This document shows, in pieces, positions 16,887-26,095 of a stretch of DNA of 64,000 bases (its first letter is position 1; every line of letters starts with the position of its first letter). Below the pieces are notes generated by a model that saw nothing but the letters and a program-made list of their open reading frames with translations, was not told the DNA's origin and did not search any database. The position numbers and the translations under genes are program-made. The stretch is from CAJXMH01 sp040220135 (GTDB lineage Bacteria; Bacteroidota; Bacteroidia; Flavobacteriales_E; Vicingaceae), in assembly GCA_040220135.1 (NCBI GenBank), contig JAVJTT010000009.1, positions 310,001 through 374,000 of the forward strand, written 5' to 3'.

Positions 16887-18156
16887 GGTGCACAAGATAA
16901 TAGTTCTTTTTTCCTTTTTGAAGAAGCAAATACCGCTCCAAAAGTAAGTCTGAACTACTGACTACCTTCTCCAAGCCTACTTTCTCTTTATTGATAGAGA
17001 CACCATTGTTTTGGATCATCCGACGGGCTTCTCCATTTGAAGAAAAGGCCCCTACCACCTCAGAAGCAAAGCGAATGATCTCCACCCCTTCCTCTAGCTC
17101 GCTCTTCTTTACTTTGGCTTGTGGCACACCTTCAAAAACGCTTAATAAATCATCTTCCGAAAGTTTCTTGAGGTCATCCGCTGTTGATTTACCAAATAAG
17201 ATATTGGAAGCCGCTTGGGCGTTCTCTAAGTCTTCTTGGCTGTGGACTCGAGCTGTTATATCTTCTGCTAACGCTTTTTGTAAAATGCGCAAGTGGGGTG
17301 CCTCTTGATGCTCTGCTTCCAACCTTTCAATTTCTTCCTTTTCCTTAAACGTAAAAATCCGAATGTATTTAGAGGCATCTTCATCAGATGAATTGAGCCA
17401 ATATTGGTAAAATTTGTAAGGTGAAGTTTTACTTTTGTCTAGCCAAACGTTCCCTCCTTCAGATTTACCAAACTTACTTCCATCGGCCTTAGTAACCAAT
17501 GGGCAAGTTAAAGCATAAGCTTCTCCTCCGGCCTTTCGGCGAATAAACTCTGTGCCGGTTACAATATTCCCCCATTGATCAGAGCCACCCATTTGAAGCA
17601 AGCAATTGTACTCTTTGCGCAAGTGATAAAAATCATAGCCTTGGATCAGCTGGTAAGAAAACTCCGTAAAGGAAATACCAGTCTCCATTCGCTTTTTTAC
17701 CGAATCTTTGGCCATCATGTAGTTTACCGTAATGTGCTTTCCGGCATCTCTTAAAAAGCCGAGAAATGAGAAATCTTTGAACCAATCGTAATTATTGACA
17801 ATGCTTGCTGCATTGGGTTTTGAGGCATCAAAGTCTAAAAAGCGTTGGAGCTGCCTTTTCTGACATTCCAGATTATGCTTCAGCACTTCTTCCGATAAGA
17901 AATTCCGCTCTTCCGACTTTCCAGAAGGATCACCCACCATACCGGTAGCTCCACCTACCAAAGCAATGGGTTTATGCCCGGCTCTTTGCAAATGGCTCAG
18001 CATCATAATGGGTACTAGGTTTCCAATATGTAAGGAGTCAGCCGTGGGATCAAAGCCAACATAACCAGTGGTCATTTCTTTTTGCAATTGTTCTTGCGTT
18101 CCGGGCATCATGTCATGCACCATGCCTCTCCATTCGAGCTCTTTTACCAAGTCCAT
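16876..18156 (-). CDS. tyrS: Tyrosyl-tRNA synthetase
   Basis: A 426-residue class Ib aminoacyl-tRNA synthetase. It has the HIGN signature (H43-N46) in GFDPTADSLHIGN, the KFGKS loop (228-232), the Tyr-binding 'GSDQWGNIVTG' segment, and a C-terminal S4-type RNA-binding domain (about 355-420, 'RMIQNNGVSINKEKV'). It charges tRNA-Tyr. Length is normal. A -7-like TATCTTTG lies 17 bases upstream of the ATG on the minus strand. It is followed by an overlapping secreted-protein gene. Confidence 0.98.
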   Translation of the reverse strand: MDLVKELEWRGMVHDMMPGTQEQLQKEMTTGYVGFDPTADSLHIGNLVPIMMLSHLQRAGHKPIALVGGATGMVGDPSGKSEERNFLSEEVLKHNLECQKRQLQRFLDFDASKPNAASIVNNYDWFKDFSFLGFLRDAGKHITVNYMMAKDSVKKRMETGISFTEFSYQLIQGYDFYHLRKEYNCLLQMGGSDQWGNIVTGTEFIRRKAGGEAYALTCPLVTKADGSKFGKSEGGNVWLDKSKTSPYKFYQYWLNSSDEDASKYIRIFTFKEKEEIERLEAEHQEAPHLRILQKALAEDITARVHSQEDLENAQAASNILFGKSTADDLKKLSEDDLLSVFEGVPQAKVKKSELEEGVEIIRFASEVVGAFSSNGEARRMIQNNGVSINKEKVGLEKVVSSSDLLLERYLLLQKGKKNYYLVHLED

Positions 18157-18173
18157 AGCTAAAATTTAAGCCG

Positions 18174-18181
18174 CAAAGATA
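18174..18181 (-). promoter_or_regulatory. -7 box ahead of tyrS
   Basis: TATCTTTG on the minus strand matches TAnnTTTG and sits 17 bases upstream of the tyrS ATG. No clear -33 TTG is visible. Confidence 0.45.
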
Positions 18182-18276
18182 AGGGGTTTAAAGGGCTGTG
18201 TCTAAATTTTAGCACCTTGAAAATACTGGAAAACAATTTGCCCCTTAAATACCTTATGCTTTCCTTACAATAGTTC

Positions 18277-18284
18277 TACTTTTG
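18277..18284 (+). promoter_or_regulatory. -7 box ahead of the epimerase gene
   Basis: TACTTTTG matches TAnnTTTG and ends 18 bases before the ATG at 18303. It overlaps the TTG that could otherwise be read as a start, which supports the ATG as the true start. Confidence 0.45.
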
Positions 18285-18302
18285 GGCTATTATTTACATG
18301 GT

Positions 18303-19310
18303 ATGATTCTAGTAAGCGGAGGTACAGGATTAGTGGGAAGCCACCTTTTAATGGAGCTCAGCAGTGACCCCAATAACAGTATTCGTGCGCTTTACCGAAA
18401 TAAAGAAAGCCTCAGCAAATGCAAAAAGGTTTTCGCTTCAGAAAACAAGCTTTCACAATTTAAAACCATCGATTGGCAAAAGGCAGATTTACTAGACTAC
18501 TTCAGCTTGAAGGATCAGATGCAAGGAGTAAAAATCGTTTACCATGCAGCGGCAACAGTATCCTTTTCTGCCAAAGATGCCGAGCAAATGATGCGTGTGA
18601 ACGTGGAAGGCACCGCCCACCTAGCAAACCTTTCTTTAGAGTATGGAGTGCAAAAATTTTGTTTTGTTAGCTCCGTAGCCGCTTTAGGTGAATACCCAGA
18701 TAAAAGCTGCAGCGATGAGGATACTATTTGGCAAAAAACCACAGAAACTTCAAACTATTCCATTAGCAAATATTACGCTGAAAATGAAGTGTGGCGAGCC
18801 AATCAAGAAGGTCTACCGGTGGTTATTGTAAATCCTGCCACAATTCTAGGTTATGGCGATTGGACAGAAAGCAGTTCTACCATTATTAAAAAGGCTTCAA
18901 AAGGTTTGCTTTTTTACCCTCCTGGCTCAAATGGGTTTGTAGGGGTTAAAGATGTGGTCAAAGTCATGAAGTTACTTATGGAATCAGAAATAGAAGGCGA
19001 ACGCTTTGTATTGGTTTCGGAAAACCTGAGCTTTCAAAGCATAATGGGTTTAATTGCTCAACAATTCGGTAAGAAGTTACCCTCAATTAAAGTGAACAAA
19101 AAGGCGGCAAAGCTGATGATGTACCTTGATCAGATTAGAGCTTTACTGAGCGGCACAAAACCCATGCTCACCCGAGAGTCTTTGCAAACTGCATTTAAGC
19201 AAAAATGCTATTCTGCCGCTCACATAAAAAACAAGTTAAACTTTGAATTTGAACCAATTGAAGAAAGCATTGAGCAGGCCTGTAAGATTTACCGTAAAGA
19301 GTCTGCTTGA
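18303..19310 (+). CDS. NAD(P)-dependent epimerase/dehydratase (extended SDR)
   Basis: A 335-residue extended SDR starting at the ATG at 18303 (MILVSGGTGLVGSHLL), which places the cofactor motif GGTGLVGS right at the N-terminus as is usual. The catalytic YSISKYYAE (YxxxK) is at about residues 150-158. It resembles dihydroflavonol-4-reductase and 3-beta-HSD-like bacterial enzymes. It probably reduces or epimerises a carbonyl on a sugar, lipid or isoprenoid; the substrate is not readable. Its 3' end overlaps the convergent DUF4296 lipoprotein gene by 22 bases. Confidence 0.9.
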   Translation: MILVSGGTGLVGSHLLMELSSDPNNSIRALYRNKESLSKCKKVFASENKLSQFKTIDWQKADLLDYFSLKDQMQGVKIVYHAAATVSFSAKDAEQMMRVNVEGTAHLANLSLEYGVQKFCFVSSVAALGEYPDKSCSDEDTIWQKTTETSNYSISKYYAENEVWRANQEGLPVVIVNPATILGYGDWTESSSTIIKKASKGLLFYPPGSNGFVGVKDVVKVMKLLMESEIEGERFVLVSENLSFQSIMGLIAQQFGKKLPSIKVNKKAAKLMMYLDQIRALLSGTKPMLTRESLQTAFKQKCYSAAHIKNKLNFEFEPIEESIEQACKIYRKESA

Positions 19311-19678
19311 CTTTGTTTCTTTTCTTTTACTTTTTCTAGCTCTGCGGTTCTTTGACTTAGATTGGTAATTACTTTTTCATAGATTTTCTCGAGCTCTTTT
19401 GGCCGTTCTAAGTAGTAATGGTAATTGCTATCGAATTCGGCTTCACTAAGGTTTACTTTTTGAAAAACAGCTTGATAAATACTGTCGTTGTAGTACATGC
19501 TATCTTTGGTTCGATGATACCCCAATCGAACCACCGCCTCGGCTAATTGAAATTCCGTTAACACTTCAACAAAGCGATCTTCTTCTAATAAATAATCTGG
19601 CTTCTTCTCCTCTTCTTGGCAAGCATAAAGAAACACACTGACAATAATCAATAAACTTAGGTAAGCTTGTTGCCTCAT
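19289..19678 (-). CDS. DUF4296 family lipoprotein
   Basis: A 129-residue predicted lipoprotein with lipobox LYAC (Cys20), then EEEKKPDYLL. The helical core 'EDRFVEVLTEFQLAEAVV' and the later 'YHYYLERPKELEKIYEKVITNL' match the DUF4296 family, which is restricted to Bacteroidota. The function is unknown; the envelope is the expected location. It ends in a Lys/Glu/Gln-rich helical tail. It lies four bases downstream of the glycosyltransferase on the other side, but in the order GT2 - DUF4296 only the latter could be terminal. Confidence 0.85.
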   Translation of the reverse strand: MRQQAYLSLLIIVSVFLYACQEEEKKPDYLLEEDRFVEVLTEFQLAEAVVRLGYHRTKDSMYYNDSIYQAVFQKVNLSEAEFDSNYHYYLERPKELEKIYEKVITNLSQRTAELEKVKEKKQSQADSLR

Positions 19679-19682
19679 AATA

Positions 19683-20417
19683 CTAGGCTCTTTTATAGGA
19701 CTTAAATAAAGAGGAAAGTCTTAAAAAGATGACTCCAAAAAAAGCTTCTTTAAAAATGCCGGTACTCATTTTACTAGTACCTTCTTGACGGTCGGTAAAG
19801 ATGATTGGCACTTCGACTACCTTGAAGCCGTATTTCCAGGCTTTAAACTTCATTTCAATTTGAAAAGCGTAGCCTTTAAATTTAATTTCTTCCAACTTAA
19901 TTGCTCGCAATACTGATGCTCGGTAACACTTAAAACCCGCCGTTGAATCGTGAAAGGGCATTCCAGTAATAAAGCGAACATAGACCGAAGCATAGTAAGA
20001 CATCAGCACCCTTCCCATGGGCCAATTCACAACGTTCACCCCGGTAGCATAGCGTGAACCGATGGCTACATCATTACCGTCTTTTTCACAAGCCTCCAAC
20101 AAACGTGAAAGGTCATCTGGATTGTGGCTAAAGTCTGCATCCATTTCAAACAAAAAGTCATAGTTGTTCTTTAACCCCCAATTAAAGCCGTGAATGTAAG
20201 CGGTTCCCAAACCTTGCTTCCCTTCCCTTTCTTCAATGTGCAGTTTCCCTTGGTGTTTAGGTTGTAAGCTTTTTACAATTTCAGCCGTACCATCCGGTGA
20301 ACCATCATCAACAATTAGAAGATGAAAGTCTTCCGATAGAGAAAAAACCTTTTCGATGATTTTTTGGATATTCTCTAACTCATTATATGTAGGTATGATA
20401 ACGAGTTTCTTAGACAT
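19683..20417 (-). CDS. Polyprenol-phosphate mannosyltransferase-like glycosyltransferase (GT2)
   Basis: A 244-residue GT2 enzyme, started at the ATG at 20417 (MSKKLVIIPTYNE) because the upstream extension has no family match. It has 'VDDGSPDGTAEIV', the metal-binding 'EMDADFSHNPDDL', 'GSRYATGV' and the acceptor loop 'HDSTAGFKCYRASVL'. These match the DPM1 / polyprenol-monophosphomannose synthase group, which moves a sugar from a GDP- or UDP-sugar to polyprenol phosphate at the inner membrane. The C-terminal membrane segments of some members are absent. Which sugar is used is unknown. Confidence 0.9.
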   Translation of the reverse strand: MSKKLVIIPTYNELENIQKIIEKVFSLSEDFHLLIVDDGSPDGTAEIVKSLQPKHQGKLHIEEREGKQGLGTAYIHGFNWGLKNNYDFLFEMDADFSHNPDDLSRLLEACEKDGNDVAIGSRYATGVNVVNWPMGRVLMSYYASVYVRFITGMPFHDSTAGFKCYRASVLRAIKLEEIKFKGYAFQIEMKFKAWKYGFKVVEVPIIFTDRQEGTSKMSTGIFKEAFFGVIFLRLSSLFKSYKRA

Positions 20418-20489
20418 GGTTGATGCAAAGCATAAAAATAGTGAAATGACACACAATTTAGATTAAGTCTAAACTTAATCTTTGCTAAA

Positions 20490-21263
20490 TTATTTTTCCA
20501 AGAACTGATTTACGATTTCAAAAAAAGCCTTGGGAGCTTCTGCATGCACCCAATGTCCTGCCTTTTCAATTTCTTCGACTTGGTAATTTGGGAATTTTTT
20601 TGCTATCGCTGCTCCGTATTCTGCTAGTATGTAATTTGAATTTTCGCCTTTGATAAACAAGGTTTTCTTTACAAACTCACCTTCGCTGATGGCCCATTCG
20701 CTTATCGGCACAATTTCTTCTTTTAAGAGATGAAGATTGAACTTCCATTGGTATTCTCCTTCGCCTAGACGATCTAAGTTCTTCAATAAAAACAACCGGA
20801 CTCCTTGCTCTTCAATTTTTTTGGCTAATTGCTGTTCAGCCTCTTTTCTTGATGTTATGGCCTTCAAGTCAACACTTTCTAGAGCATTAATAATGCGCCA
20901 ATGATGCACTTCATAAGAAACCGGAGCTATATCCACTACAATTAACTTATCAACCTTATCCGGATGCTGCATGGCAAATTCCATGGCGGTCTTCCCTCCC
21001 ATGGAATGTCCCAAAACATTGGCTTTCTCTATATTGTGTTCTTTCAAAAACTGAAGTAAGTCTTCTGCCATAAGGCTATAGGAGTGCTGATCGGTATGGG
21101 GTGATTTGCCATGGTTTCGTTGATCAACTAGCCAAACCTCATACTTTTCGGCCCATTTTTTAGCCAAGGTCATCCAGTTATCTAAAGAGCCAAACAAGCC
21201 GTGAAGGATGATCAAAGGTTCGCCTTCGCCTAACTTCTTATAGTTTAATGCTACACTTTCCAT
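20490..21263 (-). CDS. Alpha/beta hydrolase (YbfF-like esterase)
   Basis: A 257-residue alpha/beta hydrolase with the oxyanion segment LHGLFGSLDNW, the nucleophile elbow GHSMGG (Ser in 'NVLGHSMGGKTAME') and the late catalytic His in 'KAGHWVHAEAP'. The DQRNHGKSPH segment is typical of the YbfF group. It is a cytosolic esterase with no proven physiological substrate. The stop of pdxJ lies directly against this gene (a one-base gap), so pdxJ and this gene probably share a transcript. Confidence 0.92.
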   Translation of the reverse strand: MESVALNYKKLGEGEPLIILHGLFGSLDNWMTLAKKWAEKYEVWLVDQRNHGKSPHTDQHSYSLMAEDLLQFLKEHNIEKANVLGHSMGGKTAMEFAMQHPDKVDKLIVVDIAPVSYEVHHWRIINALESVDLKAITSRKEAEQQLAKKIEEQGVRLFLLKNLDRLGEGEYQWKFNLHLLKEEIVPISEWAISEGEFVKKTLFIKGENSNYILAEYGAAIAKKFPNYQVEEIEKAGHWVHAEAPKAFFEIVNQFLEK

Positions 21264-21995
21264 TTATACTTCTTTATGCGACCAATTCAATTCTCTCAAA
21301 TAAAGCTGAATGGTATTTTCAAGTCCGTAATACAAGGCATCTGCTACTAAGGCATGCCCGATAGAAACCTCCAATAGGCCGCTAATGTTTTCTCTAAAAT
21401 ATTTTAAATTATTCAAATCTAGATCATGGCCGGCATTCACTCCCACGCCCACTTCATCGACTATAGCAGCTGCTTTTTCATAAGGAGCAATGGCTTTTGA
21501 TGCATTTCCTGCATACTGTTCCGCATAGGGACCGGTGTACAACTCTATGCGATCAACCCCGGTATCTGCAGTTGCTTTAATTTGCTCAGTATCCGTTTCC
21601 ATAAAAATGGATGTCCGGATGCCGGCATTTTTAAATTCTTCAATAATAGGCCTAAGGAAATCCCTTTTACCAATTACATCCCAACCGGCATTTGAAGTTA
21701 AAACCCCCGGCGGATCTGGCACCAAAGTAACTTGCGCCGGTTTTACCTCTAATACCATCTCAATAAACCTTTGATTGGGGTAGCCTTCAATGTTGAACTC
21801 CGTTTGCAAAACTTTGCTTAAGTCATAAACATCTTGATATTTTATATGTCTTTCATCAGGACGAGGGTGAACAGTAATCCCCTCCGCGCCAAATCGCTCA
21901 CAATCAAGGGCCACTTGTAGAACATTTGGAACATTGCCTCCACGTGCATTTCGAAGTGTGGCAACTTTATTGATATTTACACTTAAACGGCTCAT
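21264..21995 (-). CDS. pdxJ: Pyridoxine 5'-phosphate synthase
   Basis: A 243-residue TIM-barrel enzyme of the DXP-dependent vitamin B6 pathway, condensing 1-deoxyxylulose 5-phosphate with 3-amino-2-oxopropyl phosphate. Conserved segments include 'VNINKVATLRNARGG', 'ITVHPRPDERHI', 'IELYTGPYAE' and 'VNAGHDLDLNNL'. Its DXP substrate is made by Dxs, also encoded in this window. Length is normal. A good promoter lies upstream (22027-22056) in the gap shared with the divergent CBS gene. Confidence 0.97.
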   Translation of the reverse strand: MSRLSVNINKVATLRNARGGNVPNVLQVALDCERFGAEGITVHPRPDERHIKYQDVYDLSKVLQTEFNIEGYPNQRFIEMVLEVKPAQVTLVPDPPGVLTSNAGWDVIGKRDFLRPIIEEFKNAGIRTSIFMETDTEQIKATADTGVDRIELYTGPYAEQYAGNASKAIAPYEKAAAIVDEVGVGVNAGHDLDLNNLKYFRENISGLLEVSIGHALVADALYYGLENTIQLYLRELNWSHKEV

Positions 21996-22026
21996 ATTTT
22001 ATTGAGTAATATTGTAAGATAGCCTT

Positions 22027-22056
22027 CAAAATTAGGTTTATTCAATAAGTCAACAA
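22027..22056 (-). promoter_or_regulatory. Promoter of pdxJ
   Basis: On the minus strand, TTG (complement of 22054-22056), a 19-base spacer and TAATTTTG (22027-22034) fit the Bacteroidota promoter consensus exactly. The box ends 31 bases before the pdxJ ATG. Confidence 0.6.
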
Positions 22057-22069
22057 GCTAAAGAGAAAG

Positions 22070-22732
22070 ATGTTAGCAAAGGATTTAATAAGCGAAGAGA
22101 TTCCTGCCTTAAAACCAAGCGATAGTGTAGAAAAGGCTCTTGGGTGGATGGAAGAATTTAAACTTACAGAAATACCCTTGGTGGTTGGATCTACTTATCA
22201 AGGATTAATTTCTGAAGGTGATTTATTGGACGTTGATGACTCTTCTATCAGTATTAAGGAAGCACAGGCAGAAAGGAATAGAATCTTTGTTACCGAATAT
22301 GAGCACATTTACGAAGTAATTGGAAAAATGGCGGGTCAACAACTTAGCATTTTACCAGTAATTAGTGATGACAAACAATATATTGGTGCAATTTGCTTGA
22401 ACACATTAGTAGAAAAGATTTCGAATTTGGGTGCCATGAAAGACCCAGGTGGAATCATTACCTTAGAGATGAATGTGAACGACTACACGCTTTCAGAAAT
22501 ATCGAACATTGTAGAAAGTAATGGTGCCAAAATTTTAAGCTCATACATAGCCACTCACGATGACTCCAATAAAATGGACGTAACAATCAAGATCAACCGT
22601 ACTGATCTATCAGCAATTATTCAAACCTTTGAAAGGTACAATTATGCTGTTGTGGCCTCTTTTCATAAGAGTGAAATGGAAGATGATATGAAAAGGCGAT
22701 ACGACGCCTTTTTACACTACCTCAATATGTAG
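22070..22732 (+). CDS. CBS-pair protein with ACT-like C-terminal domain
   Basis: A 220-residue soluble protein with two CBS motifs (about 1-60 and 65-120; 'ALKPSDSVEKALGWMEEFKLTEIPLVV' and 'VTEYEHIYEVIGKMAGQQLSILPVI'), then an ACT-like beta-alpha fold (about 125-205, 'GIITLEMNVNDYTLSEISNIVESNGAKIL'). CBS pairs bind adenosine nucleotides, and ACT domains usually bind small ligands, so it is probably a ligand-sensing regulator of unknown partner. Its neighbours are the conserved BamA-like - nadK block, three bases downstream. Confidence 0.88.
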   Translation: MLAKDLISEEIPALKPSDSVEKALGWMEEFKLTEIPLVVGSTYQGLISEGDLLDVDDSSISIKEAQAERNRIFVTEYEHIYEVIGKMAGQQLSILPVISDDKQYIGAICLNTLVEKISNLGAMKDPGGIITLEMNVNDYTLSEISNIVESNGAKILSSYIATHDDSNKMDVTIKINRTDLSAIIQTFERYNYAVVASFHKSEMEDDMKRRYDAFLHYLNM

Positions 22733-22735
22733 CAT

Positions 22736-24169
22736 ATGCCCAGGCTATTTTTTTTCTGCTTGGGGTTTTTCTCATTTATCCTTTGTTCCGGACAAGCTTT
22801 CAAGATAAACCCGGTAGCAAGAGACAGCAGCATGTATGAAAGTCCGGATAAGGTGATCCACAACATTCAAATTGTTGGCAATCAGGTTACCAAATCGCAA
22901 ATTATTCTACGAGAACTTACATTCTCCAAAAGTGATACCTTAGAAAATGAGGCTTTTATTGAGGCACTGATTCAGTCGAAGAAAAACTTATTGAACACCT
23001 CCTTATTTAACTTTGTAAAAATAGATTATGCCTTGCTTGACCCAAGAGAGGTTTTTATTGTCATACAAGTAGAAGAACGCTGGTATACTTTCCCCCTTCC
23101 CATTTTTGAAATAGACGATAATAATTTTAATACCTGGTGGAAAGACAAGGATTTCTCTCGAATCAATTATGGTGGGTTGTTGGTTCGAAATAACTTTCGT
23201 GGTCGAAAAGAAAAACTAAGCCTGATTGCTCAATTTGGTTTTACAGAGCGATTCCGATTGCAATACGAAGTGCCCTACATAAATAAAAGTCAAAAAAGCG
23301 GTTTAAAATTTAAATTTTCATACAATCGACGGGATGAAATTGTGTACACCACTTTGGCTAATGAAAGGCTACAGTACAAAGATGAAGATCAAGATGCAGT
23401 AAGAAACTACGCAGCCGGTGTTGATTATACATATCGAGGTGCGATTTTCAATCAGCATACCCTCGGCTTTGAGTATGACTTTAACTCAATCGTTGATACG
23501 GTAGCAGAGCTGAATCCCAATTACCTGGGTAGAAATCAAGTGGAATCTCAATTTATTAGTCTTTACTATAATTTCACACACGATAACAGAGATTCAAGAA
23601 ACTACCCTTTAATTGGTAATTATTTAAGTGTAAGCCTTAGAAAATATGGGTTAGGTTTATTGGGAAGTGAGGTAGACCTCACCAATTTTCAGTTTCAAGC
23701 TAAGAAGTTTTGGGACTTACAGAAGCGCTTTTACTTTTCGAGCAGCATACGGGGAGTTATCGCTGCTAACAACAATCAACCCTACTTGCTCCAAAATGGC
23801 TTGGGCTATAGCTCAAGTTTTAATATTCGCTCTTATGAATACTACGTAATTGATGGTCAAAACATCGGCTTAGCCAAGGCCCAATTACGCTATCAATTGG
23901 TAAAGCCAAACTCCATGCAACTCGACTTTGTGCCAGTAAGTCGTTTCAACAAATTCCATTATGCTTTTTATTTGGGCCTTTTTTCAGACATTGGATACGT
24001 AGAAGATAACATAGGCTTTCCGCAAAATGATCTTGCCAATGAAGTGCAATATGGCTTGGGAATTAGCTTAGACTTTGTAACCTACTACGATACGGTGATT
24101 AGAAGTGAATTCTCCATTAATAAGTTTGGAGAGAGCGGTTTTTTTCTTCACTTTGTTGCTCCAATCTAA
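22736..24169 (+). CDS. BamA/TamA-like outer membrane protein with POTRA
   Basis: A 477-residue outer-membrane protein. It has a signal peptide (about 1-20), then a POTRA-type segment (about 40-115: 'IHNIQIVGNQVTKSQIILREL ... SLFNFVKIDYALLDPREVFIVIQVEERW'). A C-terminal D15/Omp85-type barrel with alternating aromatic strands follows. It is much shorter than BamA (below), with one POTRA. It lies in the conserved pdxJ-CBS-nadK-bamA neighbourhood and probably aids insertion or export of an outer-membrane substrate. The substrate is unknown. Confidence 0.85.
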   Translation: MPRLFFFCLGFFSFILCSGQAFKINPVARDSSMYESPDKVIHNIQIVGNQVTKSQIILRELTFSKSDTLENEAFIEALIQSKKNLLNTSLFNFVKIDYALLDPREVFIVIQVEERWYTFPLPIFEIDDNNFNTWWKDKDFSRINYGGLLVRNNFRGRKEKLSLIAQFGFTERFRLQYEVPYINKSQKSGLKFKFSYNRRDEIVYTTLANERLQYKDEDQDAVRNYAAGVDYTYRGAIFNQHTLGFEYDFNSIVDTVAELNPNYLGRNQVESQFISLYYNFTHDNRDSRNYPLIGNYLSVSLRKYGLGLLGSEVDLTNFQFQAKKFWDLQKRFYFSSSIRGVIAANNNQPYLLQNGLGYSSSFNIRSYEYYVIDGQNIGLAKAQLRYQLVKPNSMQLDFVPVSRFNKFHYAFYLGLFSDIGYVEDNIGFPQNDLANEVQYGLGISLDFVTYYDTVIRSEFSINKFGESGFFLHFVAPI

Positions 24170-24174
24170 CCTCT

Positions 24175-25059
24175 ATGAAAGTAGCGCTCTACGGTAAAAG
24201 TATAAAAGATGAGCATGCAGATAGCATTTCTAAATTGCTGCAATCACTCTCAAGACGAGGAGATAATGTTTTTTACCACGAAAGCTTAAGGCATGACTTA
24301 GACAAACACGGCATTCTAAAAGGAGAGCAGGGTAACTTTTTTAAGTCGCACCAAGACTTAGATAAGAGTTTTGATTTTATGATCAGCATTGGAGGAGATG
24401 GCACTTTCTTAGATACTATTTTGTTAGTAAGAGACTTAGAGATTCCTATTTTAGGGATTAATACCGGTAGATTGGGATTTCTCTCCAATACCCCAACTAG
24501 CAAGATTGAGCACGCGATTGATTGTTTAAGAGAAGACATGTTTCACATTGAGAAAAGAAGCTTATTGCAGATGAAAAGCTCATCAAAGCTTTTTGGAGCC
24601 AACAATTATGCCTTGAACGAAATTAGCATCTTGAAAAGAGATAGTTCTTCCATGATTTCTATCGATGTTAAATTAGATGAGGAGCCACTAAACACCTATT
24701 GGACAGATGGACTAATTATATCCACCGCCACCGGATCTACTGCCTATTCGCTGAGTTGTGGTGGTCCAATTTTAATGCCTGGAAGTGGCAACTTTGTAAT
24801 TACACCAATTGCCCCCCACAATTTAAATGTTAGGCCGATGGTAATTGATGATCAGTCAGTTTTAAAAATAAAAGTTGAAGGCAGAGCAGAAAGAAATTTA
24901 GTGGCTTTAGACTCCCGGTCTGAAGAGCTTCAAAACTTTGAAGAGCTCACGATACAAAAGGCTGACCATCAAATATCTCTTGTACAGATTGATAAAAACA
25001 ATTTCATAAACAGCTTAAAAGCAAAACTGAATTGGGGCTTAGATAAACGTAACAAGTAA
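24175..25059 (+). CDS. nadK: NAD kinase
   Basis: A 294-residue ATP-NAD kinase making NADP. The GGDG nucleotide motif is at residues 73-76 (SIGGDGTFLDT). The 'GINTGRLGFL' segment, 'NEISILKRD' and the NAD-binding 'TDGLIISTATGSTAYSLSCGGP' are all intact. Length is normal. It starts 6 bases after the BamA-like gene and is probably cotranscribed. The next gene has its own promoter. Confidence 0.97.
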   Translation: MKVALYGKSIKDEHADSISKLLQSLSRRGDNVFYHESLRHDLDKHGILKGEQGNFFKSHQDLDKSFDFMISIGGDGTFLDTILLVRDLEIPILGINTGRLGFLSNTPTSKIEHAIDCLREDMFHIEKRSLLQMKSSSKLFGANNYALNEISILKRDSSSMISIDVKLDEEPLNTYWTDGLIISTATGSTAYSLSCGGPILMPGSGNFVITPIAPHNLNVRPMVIDDQSVLKIKVEGRAERNLVALDSRSEELQNFEELTIQKADHQISLVQIDKNNFINSLKAKLNWGLDKRNK

Positions 25060-25076
25060 CTTAACATCATAAGCTG

Positions 25077-25106
25077 TTGAAGATTAAGGGAAACTCATTA
25101 TATTTG
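25077..25106 (+). promoter_or_regulatory. Promoter ahead of the DUF6089-like gene
   Basis: TTG at 25077-25079, a 19-base spacer and TATATTTG at 25099-25106 match the Bacteroidota promoter consensus exactly. The ATG is 24 bases downstream. Confidence 0.65.
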
Positions 25107-25129
25107 CGCCACATCGCTATTTAGATGAA

Positions 25130-26068
25130 ATGAAAAACTTTATTGCCATACTTGCCTTTTTGATATTGCTGCCTTCTATGGCGGATGCCCAACGCTGGAA
25201 ACGTTTTAGAAGACAAGTCATAGGTGGAGTTGGTGTCACTAATTTTTTGGGCGAGCTAGGCGGAGCGAATGACATTGGAAGAGATGGAGTGGTTGATTTA
25301 GACCTTATTTCGACTAGACCTTCTTTAATGATAGGCTACCGCTATCAAGTTAATAGTTATTTCTTTCTTCGCTCTAATCTTACATGGGGCATTTTGAAAG
25401 GTGATGATAAACACACCGAGGAAATTTTCAGAAGAGGTAGAAACCTTTCTTTCCGCTCTGGGTTTTTAGACCTTAATGTTATGGCTGAATTTTACCTCTT
25501 TCAAAATGCAAGAGGTAACTTATATAGACTTAGAGGGGTTAGAGGTAGAAGGGGGTTAAACCTTGACTTGTACTTATTTGCAGGAATAGGAGGAATGTAC
25601 TTTAATCCAAAAGCTGAATACCAAGGCCAATGGGTTGCTTTACAGCCGCTTGGAACCGAAGGGCAAGGCTTAGAGGGCGAAGACGATAAATACAGTCGTT
25701 TCACCTTTACAGTGCCTTATGGCGTTGGAGTTGGAAAGTCTCTTGATCGGTATTGGCAAGTAAATGTAGAATTTACAATGCGTATGACCTTTACTGACTA
25801 TATCGATGATGTCAGCACAGATTATTACGGCAGAGATCGACTCTATCAAGGTAGATTAAATGAAGGCTTTAGTGACGCTGAAGCTAAACGTGCAGCAGAA
25901 CTATCTGATCCAAATATATATGAAGATACTGAAGTGGGCATCCCAAAGACAAATCAACTTATTGATCAACAACGTGGAGACCCCTCTGACAATGATGCCT
26001 TTATGACTGGCATGATCACCGTTGCCAGGAAGATAGCCAGACGAAGAAGAAGTCGTCCAAAATTCTAA
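25130..26068 (+). CDS. DUF6089-like outer membrane beta-barrel protein
   Basis: A 312-residue protein with a signal peptide (about 1-20, ending ADAQ), then an opening strand 'VIGGVGVTNFLGELGG' and aromatic-terminated strands typical of small outer-membrane barrels. The C-terminus is basic (ARKIARRRRSRPKF), unlike a classical terminal barrel strand. It sits just upstream of uppS and bamA, where a DUF6089-type protein is usual in Bacteroidota. The function is unknown, but the location suggests a link to outer-membrane assembly. It may be a diverged duplicate of the next gene. Confidence 0.8.
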   Translation: MKNFIAILAFLILLPSMADAQRWKRFRRQVIGGVGVTNFLGELGGANDIGRDGVVDLDLISTRPSLMIGYRYQVNSYFFLRSNLTWGILKGDDKHTEEIFRRGRNLSFRSGFLDLNVMAEFYLFQNARGNLYRLRGVRGRRGLNLDLYLFAGIGGMYFNPKAEYQGQWVALQPLGTEGQGLEGEDDKYSRFTFTVPYGVGVGKSLDRYWQVNVEFTMRMTFTDYIDDVSTDYYGRDRLYQGRLNEGFSDAEAKRAAELSDPNIYEDTEVGIPKTNQLIDQQRGDPSDNDAFMTGMITVARKIARRRRSRPKF

Positions 26069-26095
26069 TACTATTTCTCAAAAGTTCTCGTTACC

